Origin: an uncultured bacterium
Lineage (GTDB): Bacteria; Actinomycetota; Coriobacteriia; Coriobacteriales; Coriobacteriaceae
Assembly: GCA_905215505.1 (NCBI GenBank)
Contig: CAJMPU010000001.1
Coordinates: forward strand, 1 to 64,000
DNA length: 64,000 bases
Reading direction: 5' to 3'
Both the position numbers and the translations under genes were made by a program. Below, piece after piece: positions 26,667 to 34,529 of the stretch; position 1 is the stretch's first letter, and every line of letters starts with the position of its first letter. The notes beneath the pieces are model-generated. The model made no database searches. It saw nothing but the letters and a program-made list of their open reading frames with translations, and had not been told where the DNA came from.

Positions 26667-28370
26667 ATGAGCAATCCCTCGAACCGTGCTTCGATGCGCG
26701 GGCAACTCACGCTGCGCGGCGTCGTCATCGGCGTCCTTGGCTGCGTGATCATCACGGCAAGCTCGGCCTACACCGCCCTCAAGATGGGCGCACTCCCCTG
26801 GCCGATCGTCTTTGCTGCCGTCATCTCGCTGTTCTTCCTCAAACTCATGGGCAACGCCAACCTCAACGAGGCAAACGTCACCCACACCATCATGTCCGCA
26901 GGCGCCATGGTCGCCGGCGGTCTGGCGTTTACCATCCCAGGCGCCTGGATGCTGGGCTATGCCGACCAGATTAGCTGGCTCGACATGTTTATCGTGGCAC
27001 TCGCCGGCACTATCCTGGGTCTGCTGGCCACCGCGCTCATCCACCGTCACTTTATCGTGGACGCCGCGCTGGAGTTCCCCACCGGCAACGCCGCAGCTCA
27101 GACCCTGCGCGCCACCGAGGCCGGCGGCAAGACCGGCAAGCAGCTCTTTGGTTCCATGGCCATCGCCGGCATCTACAGCGTGCTTCGTGACGCCCTGGGC
27201 GTGGTGCCCAGCATGCTGTGCACGCTCAACATCCCCGGCGTGACCTTTGGCATCTACAACTCGCCCATGCTGCTCTCCGTCGGCTTCCTCGTGGGCTTCG
27301 CCCCGGTCGCCTTCTGGTTTGCCGGTGCCCTGCTAGGCAACTTTGGCATCATTGTGGGCGGCACCGCTGCCGGTCTGTTCGACGTTGTAACCGCGCAGGG
27401 CATCGTCAAGTCCCTGGGTATGGGTCTCATGATGGGCTTTGGCGTCGCCGTCGTCCTCAAGGACATCCTGCCGCAGGTCGCCGGTATCGTCCGCGGTCTT
27501 GCCGCCGACAGCTCCACCGACACCGACGATCAGTCGCTCATCTCGGGCTCCCTTAAGCTCGACGCCGGCATCATCGGCCTGGGCGCCGCCGCCATCGCCG
27601 TGATCATCGCCATCGTGCTTGACCTTGGTCCCGTTCCGGCCGTCATCGTGACGCTGTTCACCTTTGTCACCACCATCATGAGCGCGCAGAGCTGCGGCCA
27701 GACGGGCATCGACCCCATGGAGATCTTTGGCCTCATCGTTATGCTCATCGTGGCTGCCTTCGCACAGATCGCTCAGGTCAAGCTGTTCTTTATCGCCGGC
27801 ATCGTAGCCGTGGCGTGCGGCCTTGCGGGCGACGTCATGAACGACTTTAAGGCCGGCGCCGTGCTGGGCACCAACCCGCGTGCGCAGTGGATCGGCCAAG
27901 CCATCGGCGGCATCGTGGGCGCCCTGGTCGCTGCAGCCGTCATGGTCGCGCTCGTCACCGCCTATGGTCCGGACGCCTTTGGCCCCGACAAGAGCTTTGT
28001 TGCCGCGCAGGCAAGCGTCGTCGCCACCATGGTCTCGGGCATCCCGAGCGTGCCGTGGTTCGCAGGTGGCTTTATCGCCGGCATCGTCATGTACTGGCTC
28101 GGCATTCCGGCCATGATGATCGGCCTGGGCGTGTACCTGCCGTTCTACATGTCACTCACGGCATTCCTGGGCTCCTGCGTCAAGCTCGCCTACGACAAGT
28201 GGTCCGCCCACCGCGACGCCACCGCTGGTCTTTCTGACGAGGAGAGAGCTGCCAAGGACGCCGCCTTCCAGGAACAGGGCCTGGTTGTCGCCAGCGGCCT
28301 GCTCGGCGGCGAGTCCATCGTCGGCGTTATCCTGGCGTTTGTCTCCGTGGGCTTAAGCCTGCTGGGCTAA
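26667..28370 (+). CDS. OPT family oligopeptide/metal-chelate transporter
   Basis: A 567-residue secondary transporter of the OPT superfamily with about 14 hydrophobic helices. The start MSNPSNRASMRGQLTLRGVV, the early GVLGCVIITASSAYTALKMG block and the NANLNEANVTHTIMSAG region match prokaryotic OPT proteins. Substrates in the family range from oligopeptides to metal-siderophore complexes and cannot be read from the sequence. AAGGAG is at good spacing. It is monocistronic, with a strong terminator behind it and a 218-bp region shared with the divergent coaX in front. Confidence 0.88.
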   Translation: MSNPSNRASMRGQLTLRGVVIGVLGCVIITASSAYTALKMGALPWPIVFAAVISLFFLKLMGNANLNEANVTHTIMSAGAMVAGGLAFTIPGAWMLGYADQISWLDMFIVALAGTILGLLATALIHRHFIVDAALEFPTGNAAAQTLRATEAGGKTGKQLFGSMAIAGIYSVLRDALGVVPSMLCTLNIPGVTFGIYNSPMLLSVGFLVGFAPVAFWFAGALLGNFGIIVGGTAAGLFDVVTAQGIVKSLGMGLMMGFGVAVVLKDILPQVAGIVRGLAADSSTDTDDQSLISGSLKLDAGIIGLGAAAIAVIIAIVLDLGPVPAVIVTLFTFVTTIMSAQSCGQTGIDPMEIFGLIVMLIVAAFAQIAQVKLFFIAGIVAVACGLAGDVMNDFKAGAVLGTNPRAQWIGQAIGGIVGALVAAAVMVALVTAYGPDAFGPDKSFVAAQASVVATMVSGIPSVPWFAGGFIAGIVMYWLGIPAMMIGLGVYLPFYMSLTAFLGSCVKLAYDKWSAHRDATAGLSDEERAAKDAAFQEQGLVVASGLLGGESIVGVILAFVSVGLSLLG

Positions 28371-28411
28371 GCTGAGCAGCTGCTCGACGGCAACCATATT
28401 GCCTACGACTT

Positions 28412-28452
28412 GCCCGGTCGGTAGCTTTTGCGGCTGCCGACCGGGCTTTTTA
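28412..28452 (+). terminator. Terminator of the OPT transporter gene
   Basis: GCCCGGTCGGTAGC with GCTGCCGACCGGGC makes a 14-bp stem with one mismatch, followed by TTTTTAT. It is a textbook intrinsic terminator. Confidence 0.9.
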
Positions 28453-28466
28453 TACCAACGCAAAGA

Positions 28467-28503
28467 AAGGCCGGCGCGCTGCATTTAACAGCGCGCCGGC
28501 CTT
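28467..28503 (-). terminator. Terminator of the surface protein gene
   Basis: A 15-bp perfect stem AAGGCCGGCGCGCTG with CAGCGCGCCGGCCTT lies 67 bp beyond the stop codon of the surface protein. It could serve both strands. Confidence 0.75.
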
Positions 28504-28569
28504 ATCGTTTGGCTAACGAGACGGTCCCGTTATGAATTGAAGTTCGTTGCAGAAACTACGCTCGAAACG

Positions 28570-31500
28570 CTACATCTGCTTGTGACGACGATCGCCGAGC
28601 GTCACACCCGCGGCAACGAGCGTAATGCCGCCGATGACGAAGACCTCACCTGCAAGCGCGGAGGTATCGCCCGTCTGAGAAAGTGCACCGTCCGTGGCCT
28701 TCTTCTTGGCGACAGGAGCCTTTGCGGCAGCCTGCGCAACCTGAGGCTTGGCCTGCGGCTCAGCCTTGGGATGATACTTGTCGTACTCGGCCCGTGCGGC
28801 AGCCAGGGCATCCTTGGCATCGCCAAGCTCGGCCAGCGCGGCGGCATAGGCGTCGTTGGCATCGGACAGCTTGGCATCGGCATCGCTCAGAGCAGCCTTG
28901 AGGCCAGCGGCGGCATCGACGGCGGCCTTATAGCGAGCGTAGGCAGCGTTCAGCTTGACCAGCTTCTCATTGCCCGTCGTGCCCGCGGCAAGGGATGCCT
29001 TGTGGTCGACAGCCTCAAGATCGGCCTTGAGTGCCTCGTCGTTGGCAAGCTCGGCCTTGGCCGTGACGATCTCGAGGTTCGCATCGACGACGGCTTCGTT
29101 GGCGGCCTCGAGCTGCTTCTGGGCATCGGCGACACTGGCGACGGCAGCGTCATAGGCGGCCTTGGCGTCGTCGACCGCCTTCTGAGCGCCGGCGAAGCGC
29201 TCGAAGGCCTTGTTTGCGGTGGCCAGCTCGCCCTCCGCGACCTTGACCTTCGCCTGCGCGTCGGACAGGGCCTGCTTCTTGGCGTCAACTGCCTGCTTGG
29301 CGTCCGAAAGAGTGGTCGCAGCGTGCGTATCTGCGGCCTGAGCCTTGTCAACGCCAGCCTGGGCAGTGTCGTCGGCCTTCTTGGCATCGTCAAGCGTGCC
29401 CTGCTTGTTCGCAAGGTCCGTCTTGGCGGCATCGCGCTTGGCGGTAAGGTCCTTGACCGAAGCCGTGGCGTTGTCATACGCCTCGCTGGCCTGGTCGGAC
29501 TTTACCTTGGCAGCATCGCGGGCGCTGCGAGCCTTCGCCTTACGAGCAGCGGCATCGGCTGCGTTCGTCTGGCAATCGGAGAGCTTGGAGTTAGCCTCGT
29601 CGAGTGCAGCCTGTGCGGCGGTCGCCTCGGACTTGGCGGCATCGAGGTTCTGCTTGAGGGACTCGATGTCGATTCCGCCGAGTGCGTCCTTCGCGGCGTC
29701 ATATGCCGTCTTTGCGGCGGCGGTTCCGGACTTAGCCTTCTCGTACTCGCCCTTGGCGGTGTTCATGTTCGCATCGGCTGCGGCGAAAGCGTCCTGGGCG
29801 GCATCCTGCCCGTTTACAGCTGCGAAGTAAGCTTCCCTAGTAGTTCCAAAGTTCTTCTGCGCCTCGGCGAGCTTGCCCTGAAGCTCCTTGAGCTGCGCCT
29901 TCTGCGCCTGCGTGCCGCCAGCGTTATAGGCAGAGTCGATGTAGTCGTTCACGAGCTTCTTGAACTCGGAGACAGTGAAATCAGCCTGAGTATCATCAGC
30001 GCTGTAATCGAATACGGTTACCTCGGAATCGGTGTTCTTACCGCTACCGGTCGCGATACCGATAGCCTTCGTGCCGGCATCGATGATGTTGAGATAGTGC
30101 CCGCACTCTTTGTAGATGCTGTAGTAGTGCTGGTAGATATAGTATGAATCATATCGATGGCTCCCAAGTGCGTCACCATACTGTTCGACGTACTTATCGA
30201 ATGCCTTTTTCTCCTGGGTGTAGAGACCGGTATATGGCCAGCCAAGCGTATCCTCGGTCTCGCCGCCGGTATATGCGCCGCCTCCGCCAGCAAGATTTTC
30301 GCCGTTGTCGAAGTAACAGTTCGAGTGTCCCCAGATGTTCGATGAATATGATGTATTAAGAGCGGCTGCCGCAGTCATGCGGAGGCTGACGCTGAGCGCC
30401 GACTGACCGTTCGCCTTGCGGAGGTTGTTCTGGGTGTCGAGATATGTCAGGGCGTTGCGCATCTGCTCCAAGGAAAGCGGGTTGGTGTCGCGAGACATGT
30501 CCTGATCGACGTACTGGTCATACCATTCGGCCTTGTCAGCGGCACCGGTCAGCATCGATACGGCTTCCTGGGCGTTCTTTTTCTGCGTGGCTGTGAACTG
30601 GCTGCCGTCGCTAATATAGTTCATGAAGCCGAGTATACCTTGGCCGATGACTTCCTGGTCAACGGTCATGTTGGACTTGAGCTCAGCAATCTGCTGCTCA
30701 AGAGCCTCAACCTGGACATTAGCAGCGTCATAAGCCTTTTCCGCGGCGTTCGAAGCAGCGCAGGCTGCCTCCCACTCGCTGCGCTTCTGCTTGCGAACTT
30801 CGACAAGCTTATCGTACTCCGCCTTCTTGTCGGCCTCGGTCTGCTGGGCCTGCTCGTATGTCGTCTTCGCGGCGTCACGCTTACTGGCCGCGTCCTTGTA
30901 CTCCTTGTTTGCCGCATCGTATGCAGACTGGGCAGATGCCACAGCAGCGTTGGCGGCGTTGGCCTTCTCCTGCGCGGCAGCGACGGCAGCCTGGGCGGCC
31001 TGCAGATTTGTCTGTGCGGTGGCGTCGGCATCCGTCGCGGCATTGAGCTCCGCCTGCGCGGTCTTGAGCTCACCAGCAGCAGCTTTCTTGGCGGCCTCAA
31101 GCGCACTCAGGTCAACACCCGTACCCGAGACGGCAGCATCGAGCGCGGCCTGCGCCTGGTTGAACTTCTGCTGGGCGTTATCGCGCGCGGTGGTTGCGGC
31201 TGCAAGAGCAGCGGCAGTCTCCTGCTTCTTGGCCTGGGCAGTCGTCAAAGCCGCCTCGGTATTCTGCTTTTCCTGCTGGGCGCTGGCCTCGGCAGCCTTG
31301 GCCTGGTCCAGATTGGCCTGTGCAGTAGTAACGGCCTTATTGGCGTCATCGAGCTTTGCCTGCGCGTCCTCGACGGCCTTCTTGGCGGCCTCGTACTCGT
31401 CCATACCCATGGCCTCGAGCTTGGCCTGGGCATCATCGAGGGCCTTCTTGGCCTCATCCTGCTTTGCCTTGGCGTCCTTGAGCGCCTGGGTCTTATCCTC

Positions 31501-32025
31501 GACACTCTTGTTGGCCTGTTCGAGCCGATCGTTCAGGTCGCCCAGCTTCTTCTGCTGCTGCTCGGTCTTTTCGACGGCGGCTTTGAGCTCGTCAATCTTC
31601 TCCTGGAGCGCGGCGACTTCTGCTGCGTTCTGCTCGGCGGCGTTATCGGTCACGGCCTGCGAGGCCTGATTCTTTTGCTGCTGCGCCTGCTTTTGAGACT
31701 GGCCCGCCGCGTCGGCCTTCTTCTGGGCGGCATCGTAGGCGGCCTGAGCGTCCTTGAGCTGCTTTGCCGACTCCTCGGCCAGCTGGGCAGCCGTCTTTAC
31801 GACCGCTTGGTTACCGGCGGCAACGGTATTCTCTACAGAACTACCCCCCCCCTGAACAGAATCGCCGTTACCGGTTGACGGTGCGGCGATTGCCGCCAGC
31901 GGCGACATGAGCGGCTGAGCGATGAGGCCCGCCGTCAAAACGGTTGCGACGGCGCGGTTGGCAACGCCCTTGACGTTGACGGCCTTAGCCCGAGGCTCAA
32001 AGTGTTGTGGACTGTAGTTTGCCAT
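28570..32025 (-). CDS. Cell-wall-anchored CAP-domain surface protein with coiled coils
   Basis: An 1151-residue exported adhesin-like protein. It has a signal segment (hydrophobic about 24-48), a coiled coil of Ala/Lys/Gln/Asp heptads (about 75-460), a CAP/SCP-like domain (about 465-680, with WGHSNCYFDNGENLAGG and HYYSIYKECGHYLNI), and a second coiled coil (about 690-1090). It ends with the sorting motif LSQTG at 1115-1119, a hydrophobic helix and a DRRHKQM tail. LSQTG replaces the usual LPxTG, so a sortase with relaxed specificity is expected. A G9 run interrupts codons 59-61. A role in attachment or wall binding is inferred from the layout; no ligand is known. Confidence 0.88.
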   Translation of the reverse strand: MANYSPQHFEPRAKAVNVKGVANRAVATVLTAGLIAQPLMSPLAAIAAPSTGNGDSVQGGGSSVENTVAAGNQAVVKTAAQLAEESAKQLKDAQAAYDAAQKKADAAGQSQKQAQQQKNQASQAVTDNAAEQNAAEVAALQEKIDELKAAVEKTEQQQKKLGDLNDRLEQANKSVEDKTQALKDAKAKQDEAKKALDDAQAKLEAMGMDEYEAAKKAVEDAQAKLDDANKAVTTAQANLDQAKAAEASAQQEKQNTEAALTTAQAKKQETAAALAAATTARDNAQQKFNQAQAALDAAVSGTGVDLSALEAAKKAAAGELKTAQAELNAATDADATAQTNLQAAQAAVAAAQEKANAANAAVASAQSAYDAANKEYKDAASKRDAAKTTYEQAQQTEADKKAEYDKLVEVRKQKRSEWEAACAASNAAEKAYDAANVQVEALEQQIAELKSNMTVDQEVIGQGILGFMNYISDGSQFTATQKKNAQEAVSMLTGAADKAEWYDQYVDQDMSRDTNPLSLEQMRNALTYLDTQNNLRKANGQSALSVSLRMTAAAALNTSYSSNIWGHSNCYFDNGENLAGGGGAYTGGETEDTLGWPYTGLYTQEKKAFDKYVEQYGDALGSHRYDSYYIYQHYYSIYKECGHYLNIIDAGTKAIGIATGSGKNTDSEVTVFDYSADDTQADFTVSEFKKLVNDYIDSAYNAGGTQAQKAQLKELQGKLAEAQKNFGTTREAYFAAVNGQDAAQDAFAAADANMNTAKGEYEKAKSGTAAAKTAYDAAKDALGGIDIESLKQNLDAAKSEATAAQAALDEANSKLSDCQTNAADAAARKAKARSARDAAKVKSDQASEAYDNATASVKDLTAKRDAAKTDLANKQGTLDDAKKADDTAQAGVDKAQAADTHAATTLSDAKQAVDAKKQALSDAQAKVKVAEGELATANKAFERFAGAQKAVDDAKAAYDAAVASVADAQKQLEAANEAVVDANLEIVTAKAELANDEALKADLEAVDHKASLAAGTTGNEKLVKLNAAYARYKAAVDAAAGLKAALSDADAKLSDANDAYAAALAELGDAKDALAAARAEYDKYHPKAEPQAKPQVAQAAAKAPVAKKKATDGALSQTGDTSALAGEVFVIGGITLVAAGVTLGDRRHKQM
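31844..31852 (-). repeat. Homopolymeric G9 tract near the 5' end of the surface protein gene
   Basis: Nine consecutive C on the plus strand are G9 in the gene, encoding three glycines (59-61) just after the signal peptide. A slip of one base would shift the frame and remove the rest of the protein. Other glycine codons in the neighbourhood are mixed, so the tract is not forced by composition. Confidence 0.8.
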
Positions 32026-32332
32026 GGCTTTCTCCCTTTGACACGGATGTATCCATACGCTTCAAACTGTAGGTGCCGATTTTTGAATTCTGTTGCGCAA
32101 CATTGGTCACCAGCGGATTTTTTGAAACTCGCACTCTCGTGCTTCACAATTTCGTCACATATGTAGGAGCTGGTGCATCATATTATTGCGGGATCAAATT
32201 GAACCTGTGATTTGCATTTGCTCCCGCGTCATCCGCCCTATCGGATTCCTCATCCAACAGACACCTCGTCCGCCACGGTGTAGAGTTAGGACAACGGGCG
32301 CGTTGCGCGGCCCGTGTCAGAACGAGGTGGAC
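32026..32332. promoter_or_regulatory. Divergent promoter region of surface protein and DUF389 genes
   Basis: A 307-bp A/T-richer gap between divergent genes must hold both promoters. A perfect 12-bp palindrome TGTTGCGCAACA (32091-32102) lies 66 bp upstream of the surface protein start and is a candidate operator. No reliable -35/-10 pair was singled out. Confidence 0.45.
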
Positions 32333-33472
32333 ATGGAACTCGACAAGCAACAGATCGAACGACTGCGTGAGCGTCATCATCGGCGTCACGGCATCCGCCC
32401 TGCTCATAGCGAAGCCATGGAAAACGTCACCCGCTTCCTCAAGCGCGCGTTCAACATTCGCGAGGGACGCGCACCCTATCACGTGATCCGCAAGCGCTTT
32501 GTAAACGGGGCACGCCTGACCGGCTCTCACCTGTGCATCCTCATCATCGCGATGTTAATCGCAAGTATTGGCCTCGATATCGATTCGGACATCGCCATCG
32601 TGGGCGCCATGCTCATCTGCCCGCTTATGGGATCGGTCCTTGCCATGGCATATGGCATCGCCACGCTCGACCGCGAGATTACCGTCGAAGCCGTCGCCGG
32701 CCTTGCGCTGCAAATGGCCTTTTGCCTGGTCACATCCACGTTGTACTTTAAGCTCTCGCCCCTTGGCGCCACCACAGCCGCCATTATCGACAACTCGACG
32801 CCCACCGTGTGGGACCTCGCTGTCGCGCTCGCCGGCGGCTTTGCGGGTGGCCTGGGCAACTCGCGCGACCAGGAGCCCGCAACGCTCATCGCCGGCGTGG
32901 CCGTGGCGACCGCGCTCATGCCGCCCCTGTGCGCGGCGGGCTATGGCATCGCCATCGCAAGCGGGTCGCTGTTTCTCTCGGCGCTTTACGAGTTTGGCAT
33001 CAACGTCGTCTTTATCGCGCTGGCGGCCGAAGCCGTACTACTTCTTTTGCGCGTGCCGCTCAAGCGCGACCTCAACGGCGACGGCATTGTGACCGCCGAA
33101 GAAGATGCCGAGGTCGATGAGCTGTCACACAAGGTGCGCCGCCGCATCATCGTGGGTACGGTGATTTTTGCCATCCCCTGCATCGTCATGACCGCGGGGT
33201 CCATTGGCTCGGCACAGGCCGGCGTGCAGGACGGCTACGGCGTCACCGAGACCACACGCGAGCTTGCCGCGGTGCTGCCGGGCTTTAGGGATTACACCGT
33301 CGCCGTCGAGACCTCGGCCGCCGAGGGCGACGAGGAGGGCATCGTCGAGCGCGAGATTGTCGCCCATGTAACGACAAGCGAGGCGCTCGGGGCGCACGAC
33401 CGCCGCGTTGCTCGCAAGCTCATCGACCTCAACGTGCCCGAACTCGATCGCGTTGAGTTTGATGTGAAGTGA
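32333..33472 (+). CDS. DUF389 family membrane protein
   Basis: A 379-residue protein with a short charged N-terminus and about five or six central hydrophobic helices. The family blocks are SDIAIVGAMLICPLMGSVL and AGVAVATALMPPLCAAGYG. A soluble C-terminal domain follows, with a loop carrying acidic residues. DUF389 proteins are widespread and have no established function. The start at MELDKQQIE is chosen because GAGGTGG precedes it; the frame continues 49 codons upstream with no ribosome-binding site. Confidence 0.85.
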   Translation: MELDKQQIERLRERHHRRHGIRPAHSEAMENVTRFLKRAFNIREGRAPYHVIRKRFVNGARLTGSHLCILIIAMLIASIGLDIDSDIAIVGAMLICPLMGSVLAMAYGIATLDREITVEAVAGLALQMAFCLVTSTLYFKLSPLGATTAAIIDNSTPTVWDLAVALAGGFAGGLGNSRDQEPATLIAGVAVATALMPPLCAAGYGIAIASGSLFLSALYEFGINVVFIALAAEAVLLLLRVPLKRDLNGDGIVTAEEDAEVDELSHKVRRRIIVGTVIFAIPCIVMTAGSIGSAQAGVQDGYGVTETTRELAAVLPGFRDYTVAVETSAAEGDEEGIVEREIVAHVTTSEALGAHDRRVARKLIDLNVPELDRVEFDVK

Positions 33473-33546
33473 TGCCGGCGCGGGATGAATGCTCGCACGG
33501 ACGCAAGCTACGACAAGGCACAGACGCGATACGGACACGAGCAAAT

Positions 33547-33588
33547 AGCGGGGTGCAGTTCACACCCGCACCCCGCTCGCTGTTTTAT
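33547..33588 (+). terminator. Terminator of the DUF389 gene
   Basis: AGCGGGGTGC pairs perfectly with GCACCCCGCT over an 11-base loop, and TTTTATT follows. The convergent gene at 33598 ends right next to it. Confidence 0.82.
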
Positions 33589-33597
33589 TGCCGTGAA

Positions 33598-34047
33598 TCA
33601 ACTGTCCGCATCGACATCGCCAGACTCCACCGTAAACGCCGGACCGGTACTCACCAGATAAAAACGGGTCACCCTGGTATCTCTAAATAGGTAGAGCAAG
33701 CCCTGATCGCGTCGGCGTGACAAGTACGCCACGTGGACCGTACCGAATTCTTCACCGTTTTCCTTCTTTAATATCAGGATGTTGGGGTCATCCGTACGCT
33801 TAAACTGCCCGTCTGTGCAGATTCCGTCTTGGTCGACCAGCTGCCATCGACAGTTGTCCTCCTCAAGAAAAGCCAGGGTTTCCCGACTCGTTTTGTCATC
33901 CCGATAGTAACCATCAATGACAAAGCCTTCGGAAGCACATTCCTGCATATAGGATGTTTCTCGACTTATAGCAAACAGCCCCGTAGCGCCTAAGAGCACA
34001 GCCAGGCAGACCACTGCAAGGGTTATCGAAATAGCACGGCGACCCAT
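33598..34047 (-). CDS. Hypothetical single-pass membrane protein
   Basis: A 149-residue protein with an N-terminal membrane anchor (ISITLAVVCLAVLLGATGLFA). The extracytoplasmic part is compact and beta-rich, with three cysteines. The downstream pattern (EEDNCRWQLVDQDGICTDGQFKR) looks like a lipocalin-like or glyoxal-type sheet, but no family is recognised. The ATG lacks a clear ribosome-binding site. Base composition is visibly richer in A/T than the neighbours, which may mean acquired or fast-evolving DNA. Confidence 0.6.
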   Translation of the reverse strand: MGRRAISITLAVVCLAVLLGATGLFAISRETSYMQECASEGFVIDGYYRDDKTSRETLAFLEEDNCRWQLVDQDGICTDGQFKRTDDPNILILKKENGEEFGTVHVAYLSRRRDQGLLYLFRDTRVTRFYLVSTGPAFTVESGDVDADS

Positions 34048-34281
34048 GTTAGCCCAACCGATAGTTATTTAACGGAGCGCGAAACATACCTGGAACCTCC
34101 GATATCAGGGGGAACGTCACCTATGGCCTGCCGGCAATCATATGTTTTCAACATCAAACCATATGGTTACAACTCGTTGGAGATAGGTTCCATGAACGGA
34201 CGATAATTTGCGGCGAACGGCTACAATATGTTCATTATCTCAGGGTTCTGGAGGCAATTTTTGGTGCCACCGAGACGTTGT
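34048..34281. other. A/T-rich non-coding stretch upstream of 33598-34047 gene
   Basis: No gene is seen. It should contain the promoter of the small membrane protein gene, but no confident promoter boxes are visible. A/T content is higher than in most of the window. Confidence 0.4.
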
Positions 34282-34412
34282 TTTCGGAAGTATGCGGCAA
34301 ATTCCGGAGCCCTCGAGCACACCCCGGTTTTTCACCAATAAAACCGCAGGTACAAAGCTTGGGCATATCCAGTGTGCTCGGCCTATTCAAATTTTGCCGC
34401 ATACTTCCGAAA
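34282..34412. repeat. 131-bp nested palindrome (MITE-like)
   Basis: The perfect 20-bp ends are TTTCGGAAGTATGCGGCAAA (34282-34301) and its complement (34393-34412). Inside are a 9-bp pair CGAGCACAC / GTGTGCTCG (34314-34322, 34372-34380) and a central GGTTTT / AAAACC hairpin. It does not overlap a gene and is not followed by a T-tract. Terminal inverted repeats and no coding capacity fit a miniature mobile element, but no target-site duplication was identified. Confidence 0.75.
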
Positions 34413-34468
34413 TCCAAGTTCGCAGGGGGTGATAGTTGGACCGTTTACGCAACAGATGTCCAGTAAAA

Positions 34469-34500
34469 ACGGGTGGTAACCGGTACGGCTGCCACCCGTT
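34469..34500 (-). terminator. Terminator of the dehydratase-activase gene
   Basis: AACGGGTGG pairs with CCACCCGTT. On the minus strand a TTTTTACTGG tail follows. It lies 30 bp beyond the stop codon. Confidence 0.8.
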
Positions 34501-34529
34501 TGTCCCATATCTAGCCCATAGCAGGCCAG

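Noticed and set aside
28537..31878. Plus-strand frames over the surface protein gene
   Set aside because: They are antisense to the coiled-coil repeats and carry only Leu/Ser/Gly-rich low-complexity sequence.
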